Source of the DNA: Mesaphorura yosii
Taxonomy: Eukaryota > Arthropoda > Collembola > Poduromorpha > Tullbergiidae
Direction: 5' to 3'
DNA: 64,000 nt
NCBI GenBank assembly: GCA_009869945.1
Contig: WIXG01000037.1
Location: 62,001-126,000, forward strand
In this document: positions 38,576 to 53,600 of the stretch, piece after piece
Numbering within the stretch: the first letter of the stretch is position 1
How the letters are laid out: each line of letters begins with the position of its first letter
Program-made: the position numbers and the translations under genes
Notes under the pieces: model-generated
Database searches by the model: none
Seen by the model: only the letters and a program-made list of their open reading frames with translations
Told to the model about the DNA's origin: nothing

Positions 38576-41500
38576 TATGACTTGTACAAAAATACGTACT
38601 AGATAGGGTAAGTATAGCCAGCCTTTTGAACGTGGTACAACTTCTTTTGTAATTATGTCCTTTTTCCTGTAGTATGCAAGCTTGCATAAGCAGCCCTTTA
38701 ATGATGTTTATGATTTAGATGTGTGTTTGTACGGAAGGTTGACATGTTACTTGTTCCAATCTTGTCGCAGTCATCGTCACCGTCACAAGATGAGCGAGAT
38801 TTTAATAGTTTACATATATGTCAACCCCTTTTGAGTTTCTTCCTGGGGATTCCAAATCCAGTCAGCTTCCAGCTTCCTTTTCCAGCTTTGTACTAAATGC
38901 ATTACGCGAGTCAGCAGCAAGCGAGACTACTGAAGTATGAAACTGAATTGACATTCATCATTCCTCTTATGAATACGTCTTCAATGAAAATGATGAGAAA
39001 AAGTACAAAAAAATATGTTTATGCTAAAACCTAGCTGTAGATCATAGCCGTAGAGTATTTTCACACGAACGGACCTTAGCCTTTAGCGAGCCGTAGTTGT
39101 CAAACCTTCGTTGCATTGCATTGATTTCTGATTTCATTTCATTGTGTCGGAGCTCCCATGCCGTTATGCTTTTAGTGATGTAATTTATTAGACAGGCAAG
39201 TTGCGCGAATAATCACGCGATTAAGTGTACGGGATTACGATTACGATGAGCTGAAACCGCGTCGTCATTCAATCAGCGACTCGCGCAGAGTCTCCTGCGT
39301 AAAATTGTGACCACTCAACTTGCACAACTTTTGCTACTTTTTATTATTGTTGTTAACCAAAGTAAGCGTAACTGTAAGACAAATCTTGTAAAAATCAGGG
39401 CAGGCAAGCGAAAGAATTTGGTGATTGTTGAGTGGCTCTTCTGTCAGACTACTCGAGATGCGAGACTTCTTCATCTTACAGCGCGCCGCGGTGCACTCGC
39501 TGTCGCAGTGGCAATTGAGATGCAATTATCCTATAATCACAGACTAAATAGAGACTAGGAAAAGAGAAAGTTGTTGCACTGCCGCTGTGACGTTACACTT
39601 TGTTTCTTCTGTTAGCGTCAGGCGTAATGATGAGACGATTCGCAACTCGACTCGCAAATTACAAAATGGTCGGTCATAATTGCCATTTGCCAAGTTTTAT
39701 TCGTTAGTCTAATTGTGTTGAATTTTCTGTATTGTTATGCTATAATCCTGCACTACACTAAAAAGACGGCATGGTGTGCGTCCTGTATTTATTGCTACAC
39801 TCCTAAACAGATGATACTTAACTTAGAATAGCGAGTACGCATACGTAAACTTCGACATCGTCGTGTTCTACCCCTCTTTCAACACTACAGTAAGAAATAC
39901 TACGTTTAATCGTGTATTATAAATACGGACGTATTTAAGAACGACTTGAACATATATACAGTTTTGCTGTGTCGTATTCTCAACAATGGTAATAAATCGA
40001 AAGAAAAAGAAAACAACTGCGGATGAGAATTCGTTTAATTGGATGATTTATTTGCTGGCAGTGCAAATCTGTGGCGTGGCATTTATTGCTCATTCGTTCG
40101 ACGAATTCATTGGTATAATCGTCATAAAAAATTCGATATTCTGTGCAGCGCAAATGAATTTTTGACAGAATCGAACATTTCACATGCAAATCATGCCCGT
40201 ATTCGCGATTCTTGTCGTGTGGTTCACATTTCCCATCTTGCGAATTCTTGAGGATGCAGATGCTAGCTAACTGTACATTCGCAAAACAAAGCAATGGCTC
40301 AGTGATGGTCTTTAGTCTCAGCCTCGTGTGGTCTGGTTGCGTAAACACAAGCAACGACGGCAGCATAAGCACAATGAACTAAATAATGTATGGCACGACG
40401 ACAATTTTTTCAAGTGACAAAATTGGTTTCTCAATCTCATGTTGAAATGCAGTGTCGCACGCTCAACGCTCGTTCTCGCCCCGGCGATGTGGCATCGTAG
40501 TAAAAAATGAAATGAAGTGCTGTGTTGACAAAGTGAATCGAGTCGAACTCGAGTACAAGCTCTCTTTGAGCATGAGCATGTATGAAAAGCTGCCAAAAAC
40601 CCCTTCCTAGCACAATTTTTCTCCTGTTTTTGTCTGATGTACGCAATTTGTCAACCTCCACTCCGCCAACAGTGCAATATAATGCAGTAAACAATTGAAC
40701 GTGAATATTTTATTCTAGCTGTAAATTATTTTATGGTACGAGAAAACGATTTCGTTGATAAAATTCGCAATGTGTTATAGATCTGTACGTAAGCTGGAGT
40801 AATTTCTTGTTATTGTTGTAGGACATGGTTAAATCTGCCCACGATTCGACTTTGGCGCGTCTACGATGCGATCTGTGATTGCCACTTAATTTAAGTGAAG
40901 AAACGAAAAGAGTACATTGCATTACAGGAGTGCAACAAAGTGTGCGCCGCTATTATTCAAATGAGGAAGTGAGTGCTCAATACATTTCAGGTCACCCGCA
41001 TCCATTCATGTTCATGCCTTTGTTTAGATTCTGTTACGTAACTTTGCAATCAAAGTCCATTATACGCGAAGGTGTGACAAATTCCACTTATTCACATTCG
41101 CAAGAGACTCTCAAATTGGCAAAAAGACCTCAAAAATCAAAGTTCCGTGTACTAGTACTTTGACGAGAAAATGTTTAAAAAATTCTGGTTTATTTGCCTT
41201 TGATTAAGACCAGCTAGATGAGCGAACCTGAAATTAATGTGATAATGCAACATGAGATGTTAGATAAATGCGCAGATAAAGTAAGATAAAACGATGATAA
41301 ACTACCGCAGCAGCCATGCATGGTAGCAGGGAGAATAGTGATGTAAACCAGAGCACAGCCTACCTCATTAACAGACATGATAAGATTAAGATAAAACGAT
41401 CTAGAATTTTTATTATCAAAACATCAGCATCCCGCCCCAAGCCGGGGCATCAAGAACTAAGAGCATCAGCATCACACATCAACAAGAGCGTGTCTGAAAT

Positions 41501-44500
41501 AGAAAAGGATGAAGATAAATTTTATGACATAACGAGGTACCAAGATTGAGAAATTCGGTTTATTGCCGTGCGCAGCCCACAAATTTGAATATGCCACTAC
41601 CAAATTGCGCCTTGCGTGTTTATGAAGTTCAATTTTTTGCACAATATTTAAAGGTTTGTTTCCAAGCGCGGATACTCAATTTGATAGAAACGCCACCACG
41701 GATTGAGTTGCGTTATAATTGGCGGCTGGATATTTTAGAGGCAAGATTCGCCAGTTTTTGTTCCTTGCCTGGTAAAGTGAACCTGCTAAATTCAAGCCTT
41801 TGACAATTAAACGCCTCACCGAAACATCTTCAGTACGCGACACCGCAGATTAAACATTGTGTCTTAAATAGCAAACATGAAAACAATGGGATTTTAGTGA
41901 TTTTAACCAACCACTCCCTACTCAGCGACCGAATCCATTAAATCCTGCAGTTCATTCATGTGGTTTTGAATAAACATACAACAAAGCCCAGGCACGACTG
42001 CGGCCACGGCCAGCGAGCCAACCTCAATGCCCGGAAAGGCAATGCGATCAAGGCGAGAGAGAAGTCCGTGAAAATAGAATCAGGGGTTGTCGTTTTTCAA
42101 TTCAGTGCACAATTCCCGAGACCAATATCAATAATAATAAACTGACACACCAGTCCGCGCTGTGTTTTGTGAGAAATCAGGCTCGGAGTCCAGAGTTTTG
42201 AATATCACGATCACTAAATTCTATAAATGGCAGAATACCTCGTCGTAGCAGACAACAGCCAAGAGAAGAGGCTGGTCGGCTGGAGAAACTGGAGAAGGGT
42301 TAAATAACGCGTTCATTGATGACGGGGGTTGAGTTGAGTTTTAATAATACATGTGTTTGTGTTATGGATAATAATCAGACGCATTACACAGGAAGCGATG
42401 CTGCTCTAGCCTGCCCGCCTGCCTGACACAAGTTTCTAAATGCATAAGTTAACAATTAATTTTGTGAAGCACGACTTCATTCGGCCACGCATTTTGAGCA
42501 TTGAGCAGCAAAGGATGGAGAAGGATCTCCACTTCTACTCACAGGATAATGGTGTTCGGTGTAAAGTTGCAGTCGGAGAGAGCAGAACCTTAAACAAAAT
42601 GTATAATATTAGTGAATTAGACAACCTCAATGAACCCGTCCGTCCGTCGGCGGCTCTGCTCCTCTGCCTGCTATCCTGCTAGCCTGTTACGTATTTTCGG
42701 CGTTGCTGTTGCTGCTTATACGGTCGGGTCTGTGCCGTTCTCTCCGGTCTTTAATACTTTAAACGCGTACAAATTTTCTCCCACCCCAGCATGGCACGCA
42801 TAATATAATTTTTCCAATATACGTAATGCGTATACAGAAGCTCGACAAGTGTTAAACTGGTGATTACCGGGAGAGCAGCGTGGAGCGGCGGAAGGGAGAC
42901 GGGAAACATTCATCTCCTAATAATAAAAGTGCTAAAAAGTACTTCTCTTTCGCGTTAAAGTTGAACAGGAGAAGAAAAGTTCCGCGTTCGGCCCTTTTAT
43001 TTCCTCCTCTTCCTCGAGTTTTGAGAGTTTTAGCTTGACACGTTCAGGTTCATGGCTTGGATCAAGTATTCAACACTTTTCCAGGTCATTTTGAGTGCGA
43101 TCGTAAGATTTGAGTGGCTGATTTCAGGAATCTGTGATTTCCATTACTTGAGTTCGCGTTCGCGCATTTTTCCACGCGCGACGCGCCACACTGACCAAGA
43201 ATGTGATGGATGGGCAATTAAACTCTGAAAACAATGGGCATGAAACAAGAAAGGCGCGTCTTGAGACTTGCGTCTTGTTTATCGTCTTGCGACTGACGCC
43301 TGATCCTTTATGTCTACCTTAACCCGTGTTTGCTTGCTTTGTTTTACTTGTTCAACCAAGATTGATAATGCAGAAATTAAAAATGCAATTATTATACGGC
43401 GGGTAATGATGATTGTTCGTAATCATGCAAGTCAAGATGCAAAATGTTGGTGTAATTCACTTCTGACATTATAATGACTTCTCCTGTTTTGAATTTGATT
43501 CGAGGCGTTTGTTTTGAGTGCGGATTTTATCATCATTTACATTTCCACTGGCTGATGACTCGCCTGCCTGGTGAGGCTGGTGAACAGTGAACAGAAGTTG
43601 GAGCCTTTGGGTTTGAGAATTCAGCTTTTGTTCGATTCCGGTTCAAACTCAAAGGCGAAAATGTAAGAAAAAGGCTGCAGGAGTGTTTTACGAAATTTGA
43701 CGGCACAAAGCAACAGAGAGGAACAGCAACTCAAGTCAAGTGCAAGAGAAAAGTTAATAGCGAGTATTATAACTCGAGCTCTTTTCTATTCAGGTTCATA
43801 AAGAAAAAGTATTTATTTTATGCGAATGTTGTAAAATACAATAATAAGTGAATAAATGAAACGAGTTCTGAATGGAACGTTTTAATGGATATGAGCTGCA
43901 CTGCGTTTCTGTAACTGCACTGTGCGCGGGGAAACTCGCGATGCGACTCTCGTCGTCCTGTGTAAGAGAATGGAAACGGGAAAAGGAAATTCTATTGTGC
44001 ATAAATGAGGTTTCTGGTCTTTCATCTCGTGTCTGCTTGCAACTCTGCTCCGGCTAGCCGTGCTCTCTTCCGACTTTGAATTGGCTGCGCTGCAGCAGAC
44101 GTCGACAACTCTTTAGCCAGTAAACTCTTTGCAAACATATAATTTGCATTTTGAAAGGCAAATCAAAAATATTACTCATGGTACTGCATTCGTATCGTAG
44201 CATTAGGCGCTGGCGTTTGCGTTAGGTGTTGTCGGTCCGTCGGTTTTCTGTCGGCGGCGCAACGAAGACAATTCAATGCATCAATTATATTGTTAAGAAA
44301 AACCTGCAATTCGACTTTTACACGAACACGTACACGAACCCGAACGTGGAAGATTGAACACGGACTTTGTCGCTTTGTGTACTTAATCAGAATCAGAATA
44401 GCTGCTTTGTTTTGACAATGTCAAGAAGCAGGAGCCAGAAACAGAAAAGGTTGAAGTATTGTGTCAGTTGAATGTCGAAACTTCATTATCGTTCTCACTT

Positions 44501-45740
44501 GATGAACATTCACAGACGGCCGATGAAATAATTGCCAGTTAATTCACGGTTCTGATAACATCTCTAAATCTTTACAAAAAGTCGTTTAAATCATAAAACA
44601 TTTTGGCGGAAAAGAGCAGAAGAGGCGACAGGTAAAGTGGAGTAAGCATCCTCCTTCATTCGATCGCCGATCCACCCGCATAATAAACAGACACTTGTTT
44701 GAAGTGTAGCGGTTTCTGATTCGGTGTCGCATTCCTCCTTTCGCTCACTTTGCAAAAAGCAACAAAAAGTTTGATAAATCTTTGGTTGGGGAGATTTCAC
44801 GCACTCGCTGCTGCTGCTTAAAAATTGTATCATGCCACCGAATATCGAGCAACTCAAAGTGAAGAATTTGTGAAAAGTTTTAGATGGACGAAGATTCCAA
44901 GATTTCGATAGAACCGAAACAAAGAGTGGAGAGGCGATCTGAAATTTACATTCAGCGTTTCTGCTCTTATGTAAAATGACGGCAGTTTTTCTTGTGATAA
45001 CATTATGGGATGTGGTCGCAGTGTATCTTCTCGCCTTAACTCGGTCCTTTTATATTTATAATAATGTCTTTTCATATCCAATATGGTAGAAATAATGTTA
45101 AAAAGCATCTCGTCTCGGAATAAAGCAGGCTCTGTGCAGTGTTGGGCTTTTTGATCCTGATACAGAGCTGCTGCTGCTCTTGTGTACAAGCTGCTGAAGG
45201 AAAAACAGACAGAAGTGGAGGAGAGAGCTGAAAGCATGCGAGAAGAATACCAAATGAGCGGAGGAGATCAATTCAACTCGTTTTTTTCTCTGCCATCTTT
45301 TTCTGCTAATACTTTTTTTGGGTTGTTACTCTTGAGGATGGATATTATGTGAATTCGTGTAATGTGCGCGTCTTCTTGTCCGCTGCCACACACTCCGACT
45401 GACTGACTGCTTCGATGCCTTTTGCCTCTGCCTTGCACTTGCATGCCACAATGACTTCATCAAAACACCTCCCAACAGATCTCGGAAGAAATTCCAAAAA
45501 CACAACACCAAAAATACTACGGCCACATCTTCCGCTGGCTGTGGTTCCCAAATCCGATTTATTCGATTTATTGTGCTTTATGCGACTTGGCAGTGATACT
45601 TAAAAATTAACAAATCTCCATTCTTCTCCAATTGGGCCAATTTGCTGCTGCTGTTCATGAAGACAGGCACGAAAAGCAATGTACAACGGTAGCTCAAAGG
45701 CTCATTTGGTCTGATCCACTTTACTTTACGCATTACATAA

Positions 45741-45790
45741 ATACGAGTTGATTTTGATGCATCATCAACAATTTCAACATCAACTCGTAT
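45741..45790. repeat. Inverted repeat, 16-base arms, 18-base loop
   Basis: The left arm ATACGAGTTGATTTTG (45741-45756) is the reverse complement of the right arm CAACATCAACTCGTAT (45775-45790) with one mismatch; the outer 12 bases pair perfectly. The loop is 18 bases. The stem is too short for a typical pre-microRNA and there is no T-run of a polymerase III transcript. Confidence 0.7.
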
Positions 45791-48700
45791 CATGATGATG
45801 ATAATTCTGAATTTCACCTGAGGAGTATTCGAGTATTTGAAGCTGAGGCTGCTCAGCCATGCACGCCACCGCCACCACCTGTCTGGTCATGTTTAGCAGC
45901 GAGCAGCGTGCGTGCATGCCTCGGTCGATGATAATAACATCAGCCACCTCGGTAAATACCCATCTTTAGCATAATGTAAGCATTGTTACGTTACAACAAT
46001 CACAAATATTATAGCATTAAAGAGCACGACAAAAGAAATCGACTTTACACAGTTCTTTAATATTTTATTAGGTGGTATTATTCATGCAAATGCGCCAGAA
46101 TAGGATAATAAAAGGGTCTCGGCTCTGCTGGTCTCACATTCCATTTCTTACTTCTACTGCACTTCTTCCCAGACGATTCTTTAATTCTGCTGCGACTGCG
46201 ATGCGTCGCGTTGGCCTAGACAGCTTTGAATAAAATCATGTCGTGCTGTGTTGTCTGTTTTGTTGAGCATTGGATCCCTGATTCATCAAGATCACAATGC
46301 ACAGAGCGCTAGCGTGTTGCAGTGGAGTGGAGGACCATCAAGTAATCCCTACAAGAGGCTCCTTCACTCGAGGAACTTCACTTCACATGCAGTGGTCACC
46401 GCACTGTGGTAAATTAATTTAGCAGAGTGGTCGAGAGTTGGTCGAGTAATATTTGTGTGCTACTCCAACCAACTCCATTTGATTTAATTGTACGTAATTG
46501 CAAGTGGAGTAAGGTCCGGTTCATAGTATGATGTTAAAGAAAGTCAGCCAAGACTTTTCCAAGGAAGAACTAAACTACACTACACAAAAAAAACAAAGCA
46601 AAGGAAGGCCGGAGAAAGAAAGATGAATTTATTAGCACACATATTGCACACTTATAAAAAGTTCGGGCTGCCTCCGAGCGGCGGACACAAAACGGTAAAG
46701 TGCTTATTTATTGTTTTACGGGAAGAGCGCACAAGACACGAGCAGAAGCAGAAGCTTACAAGACAAGAAGACAGATGTAGAATGTAAGAAGCGTAGAGAG
46801 AGAAAGTAAACTATGACATTAAAAATTGACAAAGTTGAAACAGCGCAACGAAACTGACGAAGAAAGCAAAAGCAAGCGCAAAGCAAAATAAAAGTCATAC
46901 AAGTGCCAGCGAGCCTAAGAACTAATACACGCTTCTGTGTCTATGAACTAAAAGGCTCAGATTTTACTTGTGTATAAACACAGTAAATATAGCTATTAAC
47001 TATCGTGCTACAAGAATCTGCCACACAAGAAACAAGATGATGACTGGCTGGCATGGCCTGCCCGTCGAAGAAGGGAGAAATCGAATCATCACCATCACTT
47101 TTCTCTCGCTTTCTCTTGTTACACTTTTTTTGCCTTTCTTCTTTCGTCGCGCAGCCAAAGTGGAAAAGAAAGAAAAGGACCGAGCATTCAAGTCAAAAGT
47201 GATAAGAAACCAATGCAGTAGAAGCAGCGTTGGCGTTCCCGTGCTGGAAATTATTGCTGGAAACAATGTACAAGCAGCGACTGCAGTGACTGCTTTCATG
47301 CCTGCCATGGCACGAGAAAAGTGTTCCTGACAAATTCAGAGTTGCTTCTTACTTTTCTAATAACGTATAAATTCCTATATTACATTACATCACTGAACGG
47401 CAAGGAAATATGTACATCACGTACAGAACGTGGCCGTGCTCTTTCCGTGCGATGCCAGCATTTGCTGTATTCAAGTCTCCGCTTTGGTCTGATCTCGTCT
47501 CTACGCTGCCTTTTCTTCAAAACTTTACTTTACGGTTGCATTCGCATTCCATTCTTGAAATTACGTACGCATCCGCACTTACAAAACATGTGTGCATGTC
47601 GGTGTATAAATGTTTCATGAATCTTCATCTTGCATCTCCGCCGGAGCTCGCGAGGAGAGCAAGAGTTCAGGCCAGACAGAGTTCAGCTCCGAGAATCCAG
47701 CTCACGCGCAGCCCGGCGCGGCAGGCAGGAAGATTCCCATTTTTCCTGTGGTGATGTTATTTTGTTATTGTAACACGTATGTGAATGTAGTCGAGTGGCA
47801 AGAAGAGTAACTAATCGACTCATGTTGCAGTCACATTGCAAGCATATCATTTTCTTTCTCTTGCATCTTGAGTTTTGTGTTTGGCAGACCTGCTCTCGGA
47901 AATTACATACTCGCTTTTTCGTATTGAACAAATTATCTGAATGGAAGTCCATTCCAGTGAGTAAACGTAAGAAATGACTCACTTTGATGCGATAAATCGT
48001 GCGGTGCGATTTATTGTTGGGTGATATGCTCGTCGTAATTCGTAAATTGTCATTCAAAGAACATTCCAAAGCAATTGCATTTCCCTTCATGTGCATTTGT
48101 GCATGGCCTCATCGTAATTAACACATATCAGAGTTTAATCAAATGAGCACTCGGTATTTGTATTGTGAAAGTCAACCAGTTAATAATAAGAGATTAGTCC
48201 ACGCACGGCCGTGTGCAGTGCAATCATAAAGGAGAAATGAATTCGGTTGATTTCTCAGCATTAATTCGTAATTCAGCTTCCCCCCAACTCACTTTGTGAG
48301 CTGCTTTCATTGTTGTACCATACGAATGCAGCAGTAGCTTCTGGAATCAGATCAGAGCCACGCCAAGCCTGGCTATGCCACACAATACAACACGAGAACA
48401 GAGTGCAGGCCTTCCGCCTGCCTTTTGTTCTGTCAATACTGTCGTAACTGCAACTCACAGCTCACAGAACATCATGCCATCGCCATCGTCATTCCCACTG
48501 CCGTTACAGTTGCCCGTAATGGGCAAAAGTGTCGTTTCTATTCTTTTAGTAGTCTCTCGTGTTCACACACGCAGGCAAGACAAGAAAGACACAATATTTC
48601 TCACTCTCCAGGGTGGTGAACGGTTTCAATTGAAGTTGTAAATGGATTTTGACATTCGAGCTAGATGCGAGATGTGAGATGCTAGACGAGGCTACGACTA

Positions 48701-50576
48701 CGCTTCCCCTTCCTCCAGCATGCACACCAGGAACAGAAACACAAGAGAAGGAAAGAATTTGAAATGTTTATTCATCTCGTTCGCACGCATTGCCATTTGT
48801 GTCACAGACTTGCCTGGCTTGCTTTGCTTACTGGACTCTCCTTCGCGTTGTGCCATGTGCCATGCATTACTGTCGCGATGGAGCAGGATGATCATTTGTG
48901 AAGACGAAGGAATTCGCCGCGCTGCCGTGAAGAATGACGAAAGCTCGAGACTGGGATTTGGGATGCACGCGAGTGTCTAAGAATTTCATTGTTATGGATG
49001 ACAGACTAATTAATTTAACTTCGTCTCCACCGTCGTCAAATTGGTCTCCAAAGCACGTAAAATTATAAAATAAATCTGTTACTCCTGCACAATAACGAAA
49101 TGATTTTGTTGTCTTTGTTGACGTATGCGGCCTTTCATAAATCAGAGAACGAGTGAAATGAGCGAGCGTTGAGGCATTTCCGAATTATTCGTCCGAGGCT
49201 GCAGAAGCAACGCAAGTTAGAGATGGAACTCGGAGGCGTACCAGAACAGTGAAGCTTTTTCATGATGCCTATCGAGAAATCTGGCGGAGGGAAGTGGGAA
49301 AAGAGAATCATAAAGCAAATACAAGCAGAGGCTTGACTGCTTCGTTGTTTCTCTAATCTGGATTCAATTTTTACAAATTCAGTCATCTAGATTATTTTTG
49401 TCTCGATAATTCAGCCCGAAATGCCCTGTTATTTGAGTAGCCCATGTTTCAGGGACATCTTGACACAGCTAAATTGTCAACAGCAGTCAAACAGTGGCAA
49501 AGGCATCCTCGACGATTCGGATTTTATTGCGAATAATTTGATGGGACTGCATTCAATTCTACGGCTTATCAAATCAAGATCGCGAATGTCAAATGCCGCC
49601 GAGTTGCCTTCCGCGACTGTCACCGTGATTTGGCGTTGTGACAATGCAAAATGATTTTTGATTTCACATCATCGTACCTCAGAAATCATGCAAATGGAAA
49701 TATTACAAACCACAAACGAAAACGCAGAAGCGCGCAAACACGCTAGACCCTTCTGGGCACGGCGACTAAAAAGGAGAAAGGAATGCCGTCTCTGTCGCCA
49801 TACGGAGGAAGATGCAGAAAGTGGCAGGTAGAAGCTTAAAAATTGTAGAAAATTCGAAGATAAGATTCTTTTGTTGAATCTTGACTTCTTTTCGATTTCC
49901 TGCAGAAAATCTATTTTCGCAGGCATTGCCTTCAATATTGCTACTCGGGGCTTTGGAGCACCGGCGCGTCTTTTCCAGACAGTTGCTGCTCGACTTGGCT
50001 CTATTCACGCTCTTCTTCACGTCTCATTATTCTGGTCTGCTGATATCAAATCATCAAAGAGAAAAAGTAAACCAATATTTTATTGTAAAATGTCGATTGG
50101 AGTAAAGTTTGTGCTCTGTATTACATTGTACTGCTACCGTTCTTACGCAATTCATCTGTCATCCAGAAAACAGCAGGGCATTATGGGAACAAATTGGAAA
50201 TAACAGAATATCCAGCCTATTAAAGCTAGACTGCATTTACATACTCCTTTTCTATTTCGTTTCTATTTGGTTAAGTGTCTCACGACTTTTTCCATAATTT
50301 TGATATTCAAAAACTTGCAAAGTCCCCCCCAAAATTAGAAACCAGACAAATCTTGCCTTCACGTATGAATTCTGCGTTGATTCTATCCAGATATTCAACC
50401 ATAGCTGATATTTCTTGTGAATGATCGCCATTATGAACATATTACAGCCAATTACTACGATATCAGCGTTATAGCTTTCTGGCTCTTCGTATAATTGTAC
50501 AAGACTTGAAGTGGCCTCCCACTTTTGTCAATTTATTTCTCTGTCTTTATCCATGCTCGTTCAATTCTTCTTTCAG

Positions 50577-50633
50577 GCACCGCACAGGAGAGAGAATGAG
50601 AAGGAAATGATAAACGATGCGGTCAATGGGACG
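50577..50633 (+). other. Isolated exon-like cassette, 57 bases, phase-symmetric
   Basis: A pyrimidine-rich acceptor (TTCAATTCTTCTTTCAG, ending 50576) and a GTAATT donor at 50634 bracket 57 bases that are open as 19 codons (APHRRENEKEMINDAVNGT) in phase 0-0. No partner exons were found around it, so it may be a chance match or a cassette exon of a gene whose other exons I cannot see. Confidence 0.2.
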
Positions 50634-53600
50634 GTAATTGCAAGAGAAAACCCAGAATTATACACTTTACTATCCGCTATCTGCTTTCTTCCTCTGCTCT
50701 GCTCCCTTGTCCATGCTTCCTTGCTCTAGAAATCCACCCGAGTTCTCTTGCTCGTAGATTTGGTGAGTATGTTTCCTTCTCTATGTGTATGACATGCGTA
50801 GAGCAATAATAAGGAAAGAAAGATTGAACCTCTTTTCAAGCAGAAGAATGTAGATTGCAATTTGTGCATGAAATGGTAAGCGGCAATGAAAACGATCTTT
50901 GCCTTCTTTGCGCCGTTGCTGGTCTCCAATTTGCAAAATAATGCGTTCAAAAATGTTCTGGATGAGAGCATCCCAAGAAAATCTGAATTCGTTCGCGAAT
51001 ATTAAAAAGTAGAGTAAATTGTGATAGATCAAAGCACCAATTCTATTCCATTTCTTAATGGGTATTATTATTACGAGATGACTTCGGTAATTCGACATTC
51101 GTTACCAGGAAACTCATCATTTGCTTTCCGATTCAAGACAGTTTAGTTTAGCTGCTCGCAATCGACCGGCCAACAAAAATAGTGTACTAGTGTACTCTAG
51201 AATGCTTGGCAGTGGAAGCCTGAACCGCGTAGGATAATCAAATAATCATAGAGTATCATTGAAGTCAATCGCGTAATGCTTGAGTCCATTTGCTAAATAA
51301 AAACTTACAGCACATGCCTGCACTTTCTTTCTCTCACGAAACACGACCGCGAAGAAATGCGAGATGAGACCGCATTCGCAATTGCTTTGGCATTACTAAA
51401 TCCAACTACTAAACGCTGTCTTCTAACTTTCGCGTTTCGCCGTTCCACAGCCATAGCTCAAGTTCAGAAAAATGGTTTCAGTGTAGTTTGAGTGCGCATA
51501 AAACAGACAGCTCTCTCCTGTTCTTAAGCTGTGTGTATAGATTCGCAGATAGATTTCATCATAGCAGCGCGTAGGCAGCCAGGCGAGCGGGCAGGACTCC
51601 CAAATTTTATTTTTCTCGTGTACACTGTACTTTGCTTTTATGAGTCTCGAAAAAGAAAACCAAACCATCGTATTCTCTATTGATTATTTTTCCTTTCTTT
51701 CCCTGATGGTCTTGGACGAGTCTCTTCTCGCTCGCTGTGCGTCTAACTTCTTTCGGCTCCTGCATTTTCACAAAAATATATACAAAAATTCATCCATTCC
51801 ATTCTCCACGCCACGGCGTCTCTCTTGCTTCTCTCGATCTCGACAGACCAACAACCACAGTCAACAACAACCCTTGCATTATGCTTTCAACCGACCGTCG
51901 TTCTTCAGCTCCGTCCTTACAATTGTCATTTTCCCCTTTTCGCGTTTCGTGCTTTTCTCCAAACACTTGTTTCCACTTTCACGATACGGAAAAATGCAAT
52001 TTCACTCCGCGCATCTTTTACTCTCCATTCTTCTGACTTGTCAAGAGCTTCCCTTTAGATTGGAGATACTCATTTTCTGCCACTTTATCTTGTTTCACAA
52101 ACACTAAACACGTAAACGAACCCTGGCATTTTGTGGCTTTGCTCTTTTTATGGCAAGGCAGGGCAAGGTTCTGACCAGACTCATTCTCACGAACGACTCC
52201 TCAAAAACTAAAAAATTGATCTGTTCGATCGAAGAAGTAAGATATTAATGCATTAGTGAAAAAAGAATGAGGCAGAAATTAAATTCTTGTTGCCAAAAAC
52301 TCTCAGCTCAGGCCCTGGCTCAAAAGATTTAACCGGTAAATGGTAAATGGTCATAAAAGCAACACTCACAACCAAATGCTTACTAAAATTTAAAGAACGT
52401 GAACGTGAGGCTGGGAAGGATTTATCCATTAAGATTTTGCCATAAACCAGAGGGGAAAATGCCGTGCCGTGCCGAGAGGAAGTTGGAAAACCAATGCCAC
52501 GACTTTCTCTAATAATATCAAAGAAGAGGAAAGCCGAAAGCTGCCACTGCTGTCGGTCCATCTGGTCTGAACTCTGAAGAGGATGGATACATTTTATCCT
52601 CAAGATCTCTCACGCTCGAGCTCACGTCTCGTCTCCTCAGACTCCGGCCCAAGTGGTCAAAGGAAAATGAAAGAGCTTTCTCTTCTCATTATCGCAGACT
52701 CAGATCTTTCTCATGTCTTCATTGTTGGAGAGATAAAAGAAATGTTGTGCTAATGTTCGAGGAGTGCAAGTATGGTTATTATTATCTCTGATTTTCCGTT
52801 TATTCCTTTGATCTCACATCGGGCTCTTCCCCACACTATCTGACGTTCAAACGAGAGAGAAAAAGTGAGAATTGTCTTCTATAAGAAAATTTTATGACGA
52901 TGTCTGAAACGGCGTGGCGAGTAATTTCATTCATAAACACGAATTCTCGAATAACTCAACTCGATTTGGTTTGCCTACAATTTGTAGATAATTAATAATT
53001 GCGCGCTTATCTGGCCATTAGTCTCAGTTTCAGCAGATTGCTTTATTAATGGCATTTGTATAATAAAGACGAGGCATTCAGAATGATGATTTAATATTTC
53101 GAACCAGCGTTTTAACTGTCTTTAAGTTGCTCATTTCTCGGCTGATGTCTGGAAAACAGAATATTTCATGTCTGAAGACCAGCAGAGATAAAATCAGACA
53201 AATTTCAAAGAGATTAGCACACAAATCGACTAGACAGAGCATAACACTCATAAAGATCAAGTGATCAGTCAACTCTCGTCTCAATTGGAAAGACTCTGAA
53301 TAAAAACATGTAAAACATCCAAAAGGATACTGAACTGCATCGATTAAAGGCAAGGCAAGACAAGAATCACGATTAACCTTCTAAATCAAGAGATTATTGG
53401 CTGAACTCTCTGATCGGCGGTAGACGTCTGGCCGAGGCACATTTAATTTAATTGCTATTCACTCTTAATGCACCCTTATCTTTATGTAAGTTATTGGAAG
53501 TCTCACCGAGAGTCAATTGATTTGTGAGCGAGTTGCATACTGCACTGGACAACTCATTAGTCACAAGTCGCTGGAAAATGTGAATGAATAACGCGATTAA

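Noticed and set aside
41316-42682. Series of + strand frames of 60-85 codons with fairly protein-like composition
   Set aside because: They are in different frames without donor/acceptor pairs to link them and none matches a family I know.
43560-43650. GTTCGATTCC string resembling a tRNA B box
   Set aside because: No matching A box or cloverleaf pairing could be found upstream at the right spacing.
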